64,000 nucleotides of DNA from Leisingera aquaemixtae (GCF_019801145.1 NZ_JAHVJQ010000002.1:1-64000), one strand, 5' to 3'. Counted from the stretch's first letter, positions 8,243 through 16,921 are shown. Program-made: numbers and translations. The notes: generated from the letters alone by a model not told the origin.

Positions 8243-8854
8243 ATGTCTAAAACCCAATTCCCCCCTTCCATCACCAGCCGCCCGGTCTACGGCGAGCTTG
8301 AGGCCCGCTCCGGCAGCGGCCACCTGATGATCGCCGACGCCGAAGGCGCTGAAGCGATCCTTGATCTCGCCAAATCCGTGGACCAGGGCTTCTGGGCCAA
8401 GGCCCATATCATCTACATCCCCAAGAAAACCGGCACTAAATACAGCAGCCAGCTGGAGGAGCTGGGTGCGGGCCAGTATTACGCCGGGCCGTCCTATGAA
8501 GCCGCGCAAGGCCGCATCCGCCGCGCCCTGCTGGATTGCCACATGGGCACCCAGGTGTATCTCAGCGGCACCGAAAGCCTGATGGGCCAGGCCATGGCCG
8601 AGGCCACCGCGGCCGGCATCCCGCACACCGCGATCCAGGCCGAACACCGCGGCTCCACCGCGCGGCGCATGCAGTGCGTGCACTGCAAGGGCATCACCGA
8701 GGACGTCACCACCGACCCCTTCGAATGCAGCCACTGCGGCCTCAGCCTGTTCGTGCGCGATCACTACTCGCGCCGCCTCGCGGCCTTCCAGGGCGTGCGG
8801 GTGGACGCCGAGGATCCGGGCAACATCCCCGAGAAAGTGGAGCTGTTCAAATGA
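8243..8854 (+). CDS. dmmA: Dimethylamine monooxygenase subunit DmmA
   Basis: 203 residues matching the DmmA family, known only from methylated-amine clusters. The N-terminal part (about 10-135) looks like a nucleotide-binding alpha/beta fold. The C-terminal part is a zinc ribbon with cysteines at 145, 148, 162 and 165 (CVHC...CSHC). It is one of three subunits that together oxidise dimethylamine to methylamine and formaldehyde. Its last four bases overlap the dmmB start (ATGA), so the two are translationally coupled. The precise role of DmmA within the complex is not known to me. Confidence 0.9.
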   Translation: MSKTQFPPSITSRPVYGELEARSGSGHLMIADAEGAEAILDLAKSVDQGFWAKAHIIYIPKKTGTKYSSQLEELGAGQYYAGPSYEAAQGRIRRALLDCHMGTQVYLSGTESLMGQAMAEATAAGIPHTAIQAEHRGSTARRMQCVHCKGITEDVTTDPFECSHCGLSLFVRDHYSRRLAAFQGVRVDAEDPGNIPEKVELFK

Positions 8855-9816
8855 GTGCTGGCACCGCAAAACTGAATGTCACCGTGGCTGAGGTCAAACC
8901 GATCAACGACCTGGTCACCCGTTTCAAATTCGTCCGCACCGGCGGCGGCGACCTGCCCACCTTCTCGGGCGGCGCGCATACCGTGGTGGAAATGCAGGAC
9001 GGCGATATCACCCGGCTCAACGCCTATTCGCTGATGTCCAACCCGGCCGACCGCGGCGCCTACACCATCTCGGTGCGGCGCGACGACCAGGGCCGCGGCG
9101 GCTCCAGGTTCATGCACTCCCAGGTCAAAGAGGGCATGGAGATGGTGATCTCCAACCCGGTGAACCTGTTCTCGCTGGACCTGCGCGCGGGCAAACATCT
9201 GATGCTGGCCGGCGGCATCGGCATCACCCCCTTCATGGCGCAGATGCATCAGCTCTCCATGATGGGCGGCCATTTCGAGCTGCATTACTCGGTCCGCACA
9301 GCCTCTCTGGGCACCTACGCCAAGGAGCTGACAGAGCACTATCCCGGCAGGGTGCACATCTATCATGACGATCAGAACGAGGCGGTCGACCTCAAGACCC
9401 TGCTCGCCAACCAGCCGCTGGGCACCCATGTCTACGTCTGCGGCCCCAAGGGCATGATCGAATGGGTGCATTCCACCGCCGAGGAAATGGGCTGGCCGCG
9501 CGAGGCGGTGCATTCCGAGGAATTCCTGGCACCCGCCTCCGGCAAACCGTTCGAGGTGAAATGCGCGGTCTCGAACAAGATCGTCCAGGTCGGCGAGCAT
9601 CAGTCCTTGCTGGAAGCGCTGGAAGCAGCCGGCATCGACGCCCCCTACCTCTGCCGCGGCGGCGCCTGTGGCCAGTGCGAGACCAGTGTCATCGGCTACG
9701 ACGGCAAGTTCCTGCACTACGACCACTGGCTGACCGACGAACAAAAGGCCGGCGGCAAGCACATCATGCCCTGCGTGTCGCGCTTTGAAGGCAAGACACT
9801 GGTTCTGGACCGCTGA
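8851..9816 (+). CDS. dmmB: Dimethylamine monooxygenase reductase subunit (PDR/VanB type)
   Basis: 321 residues in the phthalate-dioxygenase-reductase arrangement: flavin-binding barrel (about 1-105), NAD-binding domain starting at LAGGIGITPFMAQM and ending around VYVCGPKGMIEW, and a C-terminal plant-type [2Fe-2S] domain with CRGGACGQC and a fourth Cys in HIMPCVSRF. It passes electrons from NAD(P)H to the terminal oxygenase subunit DmmC. The start overlaps dmmA by four bases and dmmC follows after 11 bp. Confidence 0.92.
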   Translation: MSAGTAKLNVTVAEVKPINDLVTRFKFVRTGGGDLPTFSGGAHTVVEMQDGDITRLNAYSLMSNPADRGAYTISVRRDDQGRGGSRFMHSQVKEGMEMVISNPVNLFSLDLRAGKHLMLAGGIGITPFMAQMHQLSMMGGHFELHYSVRTASLGTYAKELTEHYPGRVHIYHDDQNEAVDLKTLLANQPLGTHVYVCGPKGMIEWVHSTAEEMGWPREAVHSEEFLAPASGKPFEVKCAVSNKIVQVGEHQSLLEALEAAGIDAPYLCRGGACGQCETSVIGYDGKFLHYDHWLTDEQKAGGKHIMPCVSRFEGKTLVLDR

Positions 9817-9827
9817 GGGAGACAGAC

Positions 9828-10874
9828 ATGACCATCCAATTCAACGACGAAACCTTCCACGGCGACTTCACCTTCAAGAACTCGGACTGGGCGATCAAAC
9901 GCTTCCCCTTCCCGTTCCACGAAGACAGCTACATGTATTCGGTGAACATGGAGCCGCACACCTCCTACCGGCCCGGCTCGGTGTTCGAACGCACCTTCGA
10001 CGTGGACGAGCACTATGTCTCCGAGATGAAGGACCGCGCCCGGGTGCTGGCAAACGACCCGCTGCGCTGCCAGTCGCTGCCGCATATGACCCTTGCGGGC
10101 TGGGATCTGGTCGAGCTGATCATGGAAGCCAAGGCGCGCGAATACCCGGACCTGTTCGAACTGCACAAGGACGGCAACCGCTGGCGCTGGATCAACAAGC
10201 CGCTGGGCATCGACGACACTTTCACCTTCCTCGATGAAAGCACCCTGCCCTACGGGCCGATGGAATACATCACCCGCCAGACCCAGGGCGACTTTGCGGT
10301 GCTCGACCAGCGCGACGACAACCTGTGGATGGATGCCGGCATGGTCACCACCCAGGCCGACTGGTCGCTGGACTTCGATATCGGCATGAACTTCTTCGAA
10401 TGGCACGCGCCGGTCCCGAAAGCGCATGAGATGGGCATCTTCGTGCGGGCGCTGAAGTTCCTCCTGAACATCCAGCAGGGCCAGCCCGCCCGCCGACTGA
10501 ACTGGACGATGACGGTCAACCCGCTGTTGGACACCAGCCCCGAGAACTACCACAAGTGGGGCGTGATGAAGCAGGGGCTGACGATGGAGAACATCGGCGA
10601 CAAGCAGCACCTGCGGGTCGAACTGCAGACCTTCTTCCGCCTGCCGCGCTCCAACGCGCTGGTGTTCCCGATCCGCTGCTACCTGATCAGCTTCAACGAT
10701 CTGGTCACGGTGCCGAAATGGGCCCGCCGCCTGCACCGGGTGATCCGCGACCTGCCGGAGGAGCTGGCAACCTACAAGGGCTTCATCGACAACCGCCCTC
10801 TGATGGTGGAATGGCTCTCGCAGTTTGACGACGGCAGCCCGACCTCGGACGGCATCTGGCCCGACGACGACTGA
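9828..10874 (+). CDS. dmmC: Dimethylamine monooxygenase terminal subunit (heme-dependent oxidative N-demethylase family, DUF3445)
   Basis: 348 residues of the DUF3445 family that holds heme-dependent oxidative N-demethylases. Conserved-looking stretches are FPFPFHEDSYMYSVNMEPHT, QSLPHMTLAGWDLVELIMEA, GFFEWHAPVPKAHEMGIFVRALKFL (with a short lead-in) and LRVELQTFFRLPRSNALVFP. It is the probable oxygen-activating component of the three-part dimethylamine monooxygenase, acting in the cytoplasm with DmmB as reductase. It is last in the operon and followed by a clear terminator. Heme ligands cannot be assigned by eye. Confidence 0.92.
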   Translation: MTIQFNDETFHGDFTFKNSDWAIKRFPFPFHEDSYMYSVNMEPHTSYRPGSVFERTFDVDEHYVSEMKDRARVLANDPLRCQSLPHMTLAGWDLVELIMEAKAREYPDLFELHKDGNRWRWINKPLGIDDTFTFLDESTLPYGPMEYITRQTQGDFAVLDQRDDNLWMDAGMVTTQADWSLDFDIGMNFFEWHAPVPKAHEMGIFVRALKFLLNIQQGQPARRLNWTMTVNPLLDTSPENYHKWGVMKQGLTMENIGDKQHLRVELQTFFRLPRSNALVFPIRCYLISFNDLVTVPKWARRLHRVIRDLPEELATYKGFIDNRPLMVEWLSQFDDGSPTSDGIWPDDD

Positions 10875-10929
10875 TCCCGAGCGGACTTGCGGGCCGTCCC
10901 TACCCCTGTCACGTAGGCCCGCTTCACTG

Positions 10930-10966
10930 ACTGCCGTTGCCTCTGGCTCCGGCAGTTTCTTTTTTT
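10930..10966 (+). terminator. Rho-independent terminator of the dmm operon
   Basis: ACTGCCG (10930-10936) pairs with CGGCAGT (10950-10956), followed by TTTCTTTTTTT. It begins 56 bases after the dmmC stop. Confidence 0.85.
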
Positions 10967-10998
10967 GGGGGGCTTCCCGGCACTGCCGCTCCGAAAAC

Positions 10999-11025
10999 CA
11001 AAAAAGCGCCGCGCGATGCGCGGCG
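10999..11025 (-). terminator. Rho-independent terminator of the XRE-cupin gene
   Basis: On the minus strand CGCCGCGC, a 3-base loop and GCGCGGCG form a perfect stem followed by CTTTTTTGG. It is about 70 bases past the stop of the gene at 11093 and faces the dmm terminator. Confidence 0.8.
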
Positions 11026-11092
11026 GCCGGCCGGGTGGTGCAGGGGCATCTTCAGATGCCCCGAAGCAGGCGGGCGCTCCCCCGGCTGTGCG

Positions 11093-11749
11093 TCAGCTCG
11101 ATTGCGGGTAGGAAATGATCGACAGGTAGCGCGCGGGCAGCTTGACCAGCTCCTCCGGCCCGTGCGGCGCATCCGCGTCAAAAAACAGTGTATCCCCCGG
11201 CTTCAGCGGGAACACCTTGTCGCCATGGCGGTAATCCACCTCACCTTCCAGCATGTAGAGCATCTCCACACCGTCGTGCTGGAAGGTCGGGAAGACATCC
11301 GACTCTTCGGTCAGGGTGATCATGTATGGCTCAACCATGACGCCCGAGGCATTGGCGCCGAGATGGCCCAGAAGCTGGTACTGATGCCCGGCCCGGGTGC
11401 CGGCACGCTCGGTTTCGGCACCTTCCCCGGCCTTCGTGTGCACCGCCTCGCGGCTTTCCTCGAAGCGGCGGAAGAACGATGTGATCGGCACGCTCAGCGC
11501 GTTCGCCAGAAGCTGCAGCGTGGTCAGTGACGGCGAGGTGTTGCCGTTCTCGATCTTCGACAGCATCCCGATCGACAGGCCGGTCAGATTGGCCAGGTCC
11601 GCCACCGTGATCCCCTGCTGCCGCCGGAACGACCGCACTTCGCGGCCGATCGCCACTTCCAGAACTTTTTCTGCGCCATCGCGCACCCGGTGCGGGTCTT
11701 GAGAGAGGTTATGTGCCACTGCGTCACTATCATCTTTGAGTTTAGCCAC
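11093..11749 (-). CDS. XRE-family transcriptional regulator with C-terminal cupin sensor domain
   Basis: 218 residues. A Cro/C1-type helix-turn-helix (RQQGITVADLANLTGLSIGM followed by LSKIENGNTSPSL, about 40-75) is followed by a cupin barrel (FQHDGVEMLYMLEGEVDYRH, then PLKPGDTLFFDADAPHGPEE). Such regulators often control catabolism of the compound bound by the cupin. A GTG at 11749 with AAGGAAG upstream is chosen; the upstream extension to 11830 is poorly conserved-looking. It lies between the dmm operon and the GntR gene, so control of dmm or tmm is likely, but no operator was tied to it. Confidence 0.9.
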   Translation of the reverse strand: MAKLKDDSDAVAHNLSQDPHRVRDGAEKVLEVAIGREVRSFRRQQGITVADLANLTGLSIGMLSKIENGNTSPSLTTLQLLANALSVPITSFFRRFEESREAVHTKAGEGAETERAGTRAGHQYQLLGHLGANASGVMVEPYMITLTEESDVFPTFQHDGVEMLYMLEGEVDYRHGDKVFPLKPGDTLFFDADAPHGPEELVKLPARYLSIISYPQSS

Positions 11750-12251
11750 TGTGTTATCTTCCTTATGGACAGCCTCTGACAAGCGCGCAGCAGCCGATAT
11801 GCAAAAACTTTCCGAAACACAACAAACCACGCGAAAATTATTTTACTGTGGTTACTAGTTTTTCCCAACCCCGTACCGTCAAAGGAAACAAAAAAGTTGC
11901 TGCGCTGCCGACACGCGGCGGCCGGTCTAGCGGGCGGCTGCACCAACCCGCGGCAAATCACGGAACTGACAGGAACCAATTTCAGACCACTGCCGCGCTC
12001 CCCGTACAAAAGATGCGAAAACAACATAAAAATAACCCCTTAGGCTAGATCCGACTGCAGCCGCAGGAACCGCGGAAAGGAACCAATTTTCTTCTGCTTC
12101 CTTGCTGCCCGGCGCGCGACAGGCTAGGCTGAGGACCAGTTGAGACTGCGGCGAACAGTTGCTTCGCAACCGCCCCCTGCGGCAGAATACCCGCCGCAGC
12201 GAACAGGAGCAGGGGCAATCCCGCTCATCCGGCCCGCAAAGAAGGCAAACC
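11750..12251. other. Intergenic region between two divergent regulators
   Basis: 502 bp without a credible gene. It contains two copies of GGAACCAAT (11972-11980 and 12079-12087), similar to GGAACCAAA inside the dmm operator block (6987-6995). They may be half-sites for autoregulation of the GntR gene. The rest shows no clear structure. Confidence 0.45.
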
Positions 12252-12980
12252 ATGAGTTCAGCAGAAGACACCACTTCGCAAATCCTCACCACCCATTCCG
12301 TCGGCGCCACGGTGCAGGTGGTGATCGACACGCTCTTTGCCCGGATCAAGTCCGGCACCTATCCGGTGGACACAAGGCTGCCTTCCGAACGCACGCTGGC
12401 CTCCGAACTGGGGGTGGCACGCAACACCGTGCGCGAGGCGCTGGATGTGCTGGCCAGCCAGAACGTGATCAACCGCCGGGCCGGCTCCGGCAGCTTTGTG
12501 AAATTCCGCTCCGATCCCAAACCGGAAACCTCTTCCTACACTTCACTGGCCCAAGAGGTTTCGCCGCTCGACCACCTGGTGGTGCGCGGCATTCTGGAGC
12601 CGGAACTGGTGCGCCTGGCGGTGATCAATATGACCCCGCGCCAGATCGAGGAGCTGGACCAGATCCTGTCCCGCGTCGAGGCCGTGCGCACTGATCCCGG
12701 CGAATTCATCGAGGCGGAGGAGGATCTCTACCGCAAGATCGCCGAGGGCACCGGCAACCCGCTGCTGCACTCCTGCTACGAGCTGACGATCGAGGCCTGC
12801 CGCCTGTCCTACCGCACTGCGCTGCGCCGCCGCCACCTGACGCCGCAGCGGATCCAGGACTACCAGAAGCGCTACAACACGCTGTTCAACGCCATCGCCT
12901 CGCGCGATGTGGAATCGGCGGTCGAGTTCATCAAGCTGCACCTGATCGACGAGCAGAAGCTGCTGCTGCAGGAGGTCTGA
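12252..12980 (+). CDS. GntR-family transcriptional regulator (FadR/FCD subfamily)
   Basis: 242 residues. The N-terminal winged helix (about 22-90) contains LPSERTLASELGVARNTVRE, and the C-terminal all-helical FCD ligand domain (about 95-235) contains VRGILEPELVRLAVINM and later His residues in the usual helix positions. It probably senses a pathway metabolite. FCD regulators commonly bind TNGT...ACNA-type palindromes, which fits the TTGGTCCG(A/C)ACCAA elements in front of dmm and tmm. It is the best candidate for their regulator. It converges on the gene at 12987 with a 6-bp gap. Confidence 0.92.
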   Translation: MSSAEDTTSQILTTHSVGATVQVVIDTLFARIKSGTYPVDTRLPSERTLASELGVARNTVREALDVLASQNVINRRAGSGSFVKFRSDPKPETSSYTSLAQEVSPLDHLVVRGILEPELVRLAVINMTPRQIEELDQILSRVEAVRTDPGEFIEAEEDLYRKIAEGTGNPLLHSCYELTIEACRLSYRTALRRRHLTPQRIQDYQKRYNTLFNAIASRDVESAVEFIKLHLIDEQKLLLQEV

Positions 12981-12986
12981 GCCCGC

Positions 12987-14288
12987 TCAGCCCTTCACCG
13001 CGCGCGAGCTGACTTCGCTGCCCGGCGCGCCGCTCTCCAGCCGCTGATGCCACAGCTGCCCCAGCGCTTCCATCTCCGATTTCAACAGCCCGGAATGCTC
13101 CGCCAGCCATGCCGGAATAGACTTGAAAGCGGCAATCCGCGCCTTGCCTTCCTGGATTGTCACCACCGGCCAGTCACCGACCAAGGCATTGGAAATGCCG
13201 AAGATATCCTCGCCCCACCACTCCGCGTGGCCAAAGGCATGGGTGACATGCCCCAGCTGTTTCATCGCCGCCAGCACCGACGGCGGCTCAACCGAACCTG
13301 CCTTCTCCACCGCGCTGTGCCAGATATCCAGGATCGCCACATACTCCCAGCTCACCGCCGACCAGCTGCCCGGAAAACGCCGGTTGTACTCCTCGTAGAA
13401 CTCATGCGGGCGGTTAAAGAAAAACGCCTTCTCCCGCAGCATCGGATCGTCGAAATCCGGAAACTGGAACACCACCCCTTCCATGAATTCCGGCGAGGTC
13501 CGCGCCACCAGCCGGTCATAGCCATCCATGGTGCAGCTGATGATCTGCCCCTTGAACCCCTTGGCGTGGGCGTATTCCGTCATCGCGTGCACCATCGGCG
13601 CGTATGAGGAGCACCAGCACAGGATATCGGCGCCGCTTTCCAGCATCGGATCCACCACCGGCGCCGGGTCGCTGGCGCCGGGATCATACTGCACCTCGCG
13701 CAGGATCGTCCTGCCCGCCGCCTTGAACGCCGCCCGGTAGACCGCCTGCGCGGGCAGCCCCAAAAGGTCGGACTGGCTGCACAGCGCCACCGTCTTCAGC
13801 TCCGGCCTGGCCTCTGCCAGCCAGGCGACGCCGGTCACGTTCTGGATCGGATGTGCCTCGCTCGGCGCAATCAGATAGGGCGTGTCCGGCGACAGGTCGC
13901 TGGGCAGCAGGGTGGAGGTCAGCACCTTGTTGCGCATCAGGAAGTCGCGCACCGGCGCAAAGGTATCGCCGCCCAGCATCAGCATCAGCTTGACGTTGTG
14001 CTGCTGTACCAATTGAACGGCACCCTCCAGCGAGCGCTCGGGGTCGTAGCCGCAATCATAGGAATGGATGCGGATCGGGTAGCGGCGGCCGCCGATCAGC
14101 ACCCCGCCAGCCTTGTTCAGCCCGTCCTCCCAGATCCGGCAGCCGTTCAGTCCCGGCAGCCCCCAGCTCTCCACCCGGCCCGAAAGCGGGCCCAGAAAGC
14201 CGATATTCACTGATTCTCTCATTCCCACGGACAACCGGGGCAGCGCCGCGCGGGCGGCAAGCTGATGCGCAAAACTGGTCGTACTCAT
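12987..14288 (-). CDS. Type I periplasmic-binding-protein homologue lacking a signal peptide (AmiC-like)
   Basis: 433 residues of the Peripla_BP_6 family (amide/urea/branched-chain type): VNIGFLGPLSGRVESWGLPG, LNGCRIWEDGLNKAGG, YDCGYDPERSLEGAVQLV and a second lobe around IISCTMDGYDRLVARTSPEF. The N-terminus (MSTTSFAHQLAARAALPRL) has no hydrophobic secretory segment, and no ABC permease or ATPase is nearby. Cytoplasmic members such as AmiC act as ligand sensors, so a sensor for amines or amides is plausible. It diverges from tmm across 161 bp. A shorter start at 14225 is possible. Function unknown. Confidence 0.85.
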   Translation of the reverse strand: MSTTSFAHQLAARAALPRLSVGMRESVNIGFLGPLSGRVESWGLPGLNGCRIWEDGLNKAGGVLIGGRRYPIRIHSYDCGYDPERSLEGAVQLVQQHNVKLMLMLGGDTFAPVRDFLMRNKVLTSTLLPSDLSPDTPYLIAPSEAHPIQNVTGVAWLAEARPELKTVALCSQSDLLGLPAQAVYRAAFKAAGRTILREVQYDPGASDPAPVVDPMLESGADILCWCSSYAPMVHAMTEYAHAKGFKGQIISCTMDGYDRLVARTSPEFMEGVVFQFPDFDDPMLREKAFFFNRPHEFYEEYNRRFPGSWSAVSWEYVAILDIWHSAVEKAGSVEPPSVLAAMKQLGHVTHAFGHAEWWGEDIFGISNALVGDWPVVTIQEGKARIAAFKSIPAWLAEHSGLLKSEMEALGQLWHQRLESGAPGSEVSSRAVKG

Positions 14289-14362
14289 GAAGAAATCCTA
14301 CCAAGAAAACAACGCGCTTCCAGTCCAATTGCGCACCAAATTATTCCAGATGTGAAAAAATG

Positions 14363-14442
14363 TTGACTTATTGGTGCAAGTTTGGACCTAATTGGACCAG
14401 ACCAAATGATCCAAATTAAAATATTGGTCCGAACCAATGGGA
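14363..14442 (+). promoter_or_regulatory. tmm promoter with paired operator-like sites
   Basis: TTGACT at 14363-14368 and CTAA at 14388-14391 precede TGGACCAGACCA (14393-14404) and TTGGTCCGAACCAA (14424-14437), whose starts are 31 bp apart. The block matches the dmm promoter almost base for base over about 55 bp. An extra TTGGT...TGGACC arrangement lies at 14371-14388. Confidence 0.6.
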
Positions 14443-14449
14443 GAGCCAC

Positions 14450-15796
14450 ATGACCAAGAAACGCATTGCCATCATCGGCGCAGGGCCGTCCGGCCTGGCC
14501 CAGCTGCGCGCATTCCAGTCCGCCGCCAACAAGGGCGAAGAGATCCCGGAGATCGTCTGCTTTGAAAAGCAGGACGACTGGGGCGGCCTGTGGAACTACA
14601 CCTGGCGCACCGGCCTGGACGAAAATGGCGAACCGGTGCACTGCTCGATGTACCGCTACCTGTGGTCGAACGGCCCCAAGGAGGGCCTGGAGTTCGCCGA
14701 CTATTCCTTCGAGGAGCATTTCGGCAAGCAGATCGCTTCCTACCCGCCGCGCGCCGTGCTGTTCGACTACATCGAAGGCCGGGTGAAGAAGGCGGACGTG
14801 CGCAAGTGGATCCGCTTTAGCTCCCCGATCCGCTGGGTTGAATACAACGAGGACAAGGGCAACTTCACCGTCACCGTGCATGACCACACCAAGGACAGCA
14901 CCTACAAGGAAGACTTCGACCACGTGATCTGCGCCTCGGGCCATTTCTCGACCCCGAACGTGCCGTTCTACCCCGGTTTCGACACTTTCAACGGCCGCGT
15001 GCTGCACGCCCATGACTTCCGCGACGCCCGCGAATTCGCCGGCAAGGACATCCTGCTTCTCGGCGCCTCCTACTCTGCCGAGGACATCGGCTCCCAGTGC
15101 TGGAAGTATGGCGCCAAGTCGATCACCACCTCCTACCGCACCGCGCCGATGGGCTTCAAATGGCCGGACAACTGGGAAGAAAAACCGGCGCTGGAAAGCG
15201 TCGAGGGCAACACCGCCACCTTCGTTGACGGCACCCAGAAGGAGGTCGACGCGATCATCCTCTGCACCGGCTACAAGCATTTCTTCAACTTCCTGCCGGA
15301 CGATCTGCGCCTGAAGACCGCCAACCGCCTGGCCACTGCCGACCTCTACAAGGGCGTGGTCTACGCGCATAACCCCAAGATGTTCTATCTGGGCATGCAG
15401 GACCAGTGGTTCACCTTCAACATGTTCGATGCGCAGGCCTGGTGGGTCCGCGACGCGATCATGGGCAAGATCGAGATCCCGGCGGACAAGGAAACCCTGC
15501 TGGCCGACGTGAAAGAGCGCGAAGAGCGCGAGGAAGCCTCGGACGACGTCAAATACGCGATCAAATACCAGGGCGACTACGTGCTGGAGCTGATCGAGGA
15601 GACCGATTACCCGACCTTCGACGTGGCCGGCGCCTGCCAGGCCTTCTACGAGTGGAAAGCGCATAAGGCCCAGGACATCATGGCCTTCCGCAACAACTCC
15701 TACAGATCGGTCATCACCGGCACCATGGCGCCCGTGCACCACACCCCGTGGAAGGACGCCCTGGACGACACGCTGGAAGTATATCTGCAGAACTAG
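14450..15796 (+). CDS. tmm: Trimethylamine monooxygenase (bacterial flavin-containing monooxygenase)
   Basis: 448 residues, the usual length of marine Tmm. It has an FAD-binding [14 protein letters not shown] at the N-terminus, the FMO-type [16 protein letters not shown] (about 163-178), a NADPH-binding [14 protein letters not shown] (about 203-216) and LCTGYKHFF (about 270). It oxidises trimethylamine to trimethylamine N-oxide with NADPH and oxygen, in the cytoplasm. The ATG at 14450 follows GGGAGAG. It shares its control region with the dmm operon in sequence and is followed by a hairpin. Confidence 0.95.
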   Translation: MTKKRIAIIGAGPSGLAQLRAFQSAANKGEEIPEIVCFEKQDDWGGLWNYTWRTGLDENGEPVHCSMYRYLWSNGPKEGLEFADYSFEEHFGKQIASYPPRAVLFDYIEGRVKKADVRKWIRFSSPIRWVEYNEDKGNFTVTVHDHTKDSTYKEDFDHVICASGHFSTPNVPFYPGFDTFNGRVLHAHDFRDAREFAGKDILLLGASYSAEDIGSQCWKYGAKSITTSYRTAPMGFKWPDNWEEKPALESVEGNTATFVDGTQKEVDAIILCTGYKHFFNFLPDDLRLKTANRLATADLYKGVVYAHNPKMFYLGMQDQWFTFNMFDAQAWWVRDAIMGKIEIPADKETLLADVKEREEREEASDDVKYAIKYQGDYVLELIEETDYPTFDVAGACQAFYEWKAHKAQDIMAFRNNSYRSVITGTMAPVHHTPWKDALDDTLEVYLQN

Positions 15797-15804
15797 GCAG
15801 ATAC

Positions 15805-15840
15805 GCCTGCGCCGTTTTCCCCTTCCTGTACGGCGCAGGC
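15805..15840 (+). terminator. Hairpin after tmm
   Basis: GCCTGCGCCGT (15805-15815) and ACGGCGCAGGC (15830-15840) form a perfect 11-bp stem nine bases after the tmm stop, followed by ACCCTTTCG. The T-run is weak but the position fits termination. Confidence 0.65.
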
Positions 15841-15855
15841 ACCCTTTCGCTGCTG

Positions 15856-15889
15856 TGCGAATCCCTCTTCGCAAGCTATAATTCACCTC
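15856..15889 (+). promoter_or_regulatory. Promoter of the GlxA-family regulator, possibly giving a leaderless transcript
   Basis: A consensus TATAAT at 15877-15882 ends 7 bases before the ATG at 15890, so the predicted start of transcription falls at or next to the start codon. There is no ribosome binding site. TGCGAA (15856-15861) and TTCGCA (15868-15873) form an inverted repeat just upstream of the -10. Confidence 0.5.
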
Positions 15890-16894
15890 ATGCAGCGCGA
15901 TAAAACCATGACACTCGGCTTTCTGATTTTCCCCGGCTTTCCAATGGCCTGCCTGACCTCGGCCATCGAACCGCTGCGCGCAGCAAACGAAATAGCCGGC
16001 ACCGATACCTTCCGGTGGAAACTGATCTCTGAAACCGGCGCCAGCGTGAACGCCTCCGCCAATGTGGCGTTCCAGCCTGATTGCTCCTTGGACCGGGCGG
16101 AGGGCATCGACACCCTGTTCCTGCTGTCCAGCCCGCAGGGCAAGTTCGACGACCCCAAGGCCTCCAACGGCAAGCTGCGCCACCTCGCCCGCCACGGCAC
16201 CAACATGGGCGCGGTCTCCGGCGGCGTCTTTCCCCTGGCCCGCTCCGGCCTGCTCGACGGGCACAGCTGCTCGGTCCACTGGTGCTACAAGGCGGCCTTC
16301 ACATCTGAATTCCCGTCACTGGCCACCGTCGACGACGTTATCGTCCTCGACCGCCGCCGCTTCACCGCCAGCGGCGCCGCAGCGATGTTCGACTTGTCGC
16401 TCAAGCTGATCGAGCAGACCCTGGGCGACGCGGTGATGACCGAGGTCGCCTGCTGGTTCCAGCACCCGATGGTCCGCGCTGAGGGCGTGCGCCAGAAGAC
16501 CCCGGCGTTCAAGACCGACAGCACCGCCGACAGCCTGCCGCCGCCGGTGGCCAAGGCGGTGGAGCTGTTTGCCGACAACCTGGAACATCCGGTGTCGATC
16601 CGCGACGCGGCCAGCGAGATCGGCGTCTCGCCGCGCCAGCTGGAGCGCAGCTTCAAGGCCGCCACCGGCCAGAGCCCGGCAATCTATTACCGCACCCTGC
16701 GGATGAACGCGGCACGTCAGCTGGTGATGTATTCGCGCGACTCGATCACCTCGATCGCCAATGCGGTGGGCTACGCCACTTCCTCCACCTTGTCGCAGCA
16801 CTACCGCGAAAGCTTCGGCGTTACCCCGCAGGAGGAACGCCGCAAGGTGAACCTGTTCCGGGTTCAGGACAACCGGCCGATCCCGTCGGCCTGA
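15890..16894 (+). CDS. GlxA-family (DJ-1/PfpI plus AraC) transcriptional regulator
   Basis: 334 residues. The N-terminal amidase-like DJ-1/PfpI domain (about 8-190) runs from MTLGFLIFPGFPMACLTSAI through ALARS-type segments. The C-terminal AraC domain (about 225-320) includes IRDAASEIGVSPRQLERSFK and SITSIANAVGYATSSTLSQH. Relatives such as GbdR control glycine betaine and sarcosine oxidation. Here the gene converges on a sarcosine-oxidase-type operon, so control of that operon is the natural hypothesis. A shorter start at 15908 is possible; the TATAAT placement favours 15890. Confidence 0.9.
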   Translation: MQRDKTMTLGFLIFPGFPMACLTSAIEPLRAANEIAGTDTFRWKLISETGASVNASANVAFQPDCSLDRAEGIDTLFLLSSPQGKFDDPKASNGKLRHLARHGTNMGAVSGGVFPLARSGLLDGHSCSVHWCYKAAFTSEFPSLATVDDVIVLDRRRFTASGAAAMFDLSLKLIEQTLGDAVMTEVACWFQHPMVRAEGVRQKTPAFKTDSTADSLPPPVAKAVELFADNLEHPVSIRDAASEIGVSPRQLERSFKAATGQSPAIYYRTLRMNAARQLVMYSRDSITSIANAVGYATSSTLSQHYRESFGVTPQEERRKVNLFRVQDNRPIPSA

Positions 16895-16921
16895 CCCGCC
16901 CAAACAGGAAAGACCAGGCAC

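Noticed and set aside
14285-16279. Minus-strand frame of 664 codons across tmm and the GlxA gene
   Set aside because: Runs opposite two well-supported genes and gives low-complexity Val/Gly/Ala-rich sequence typical of antisense frames.
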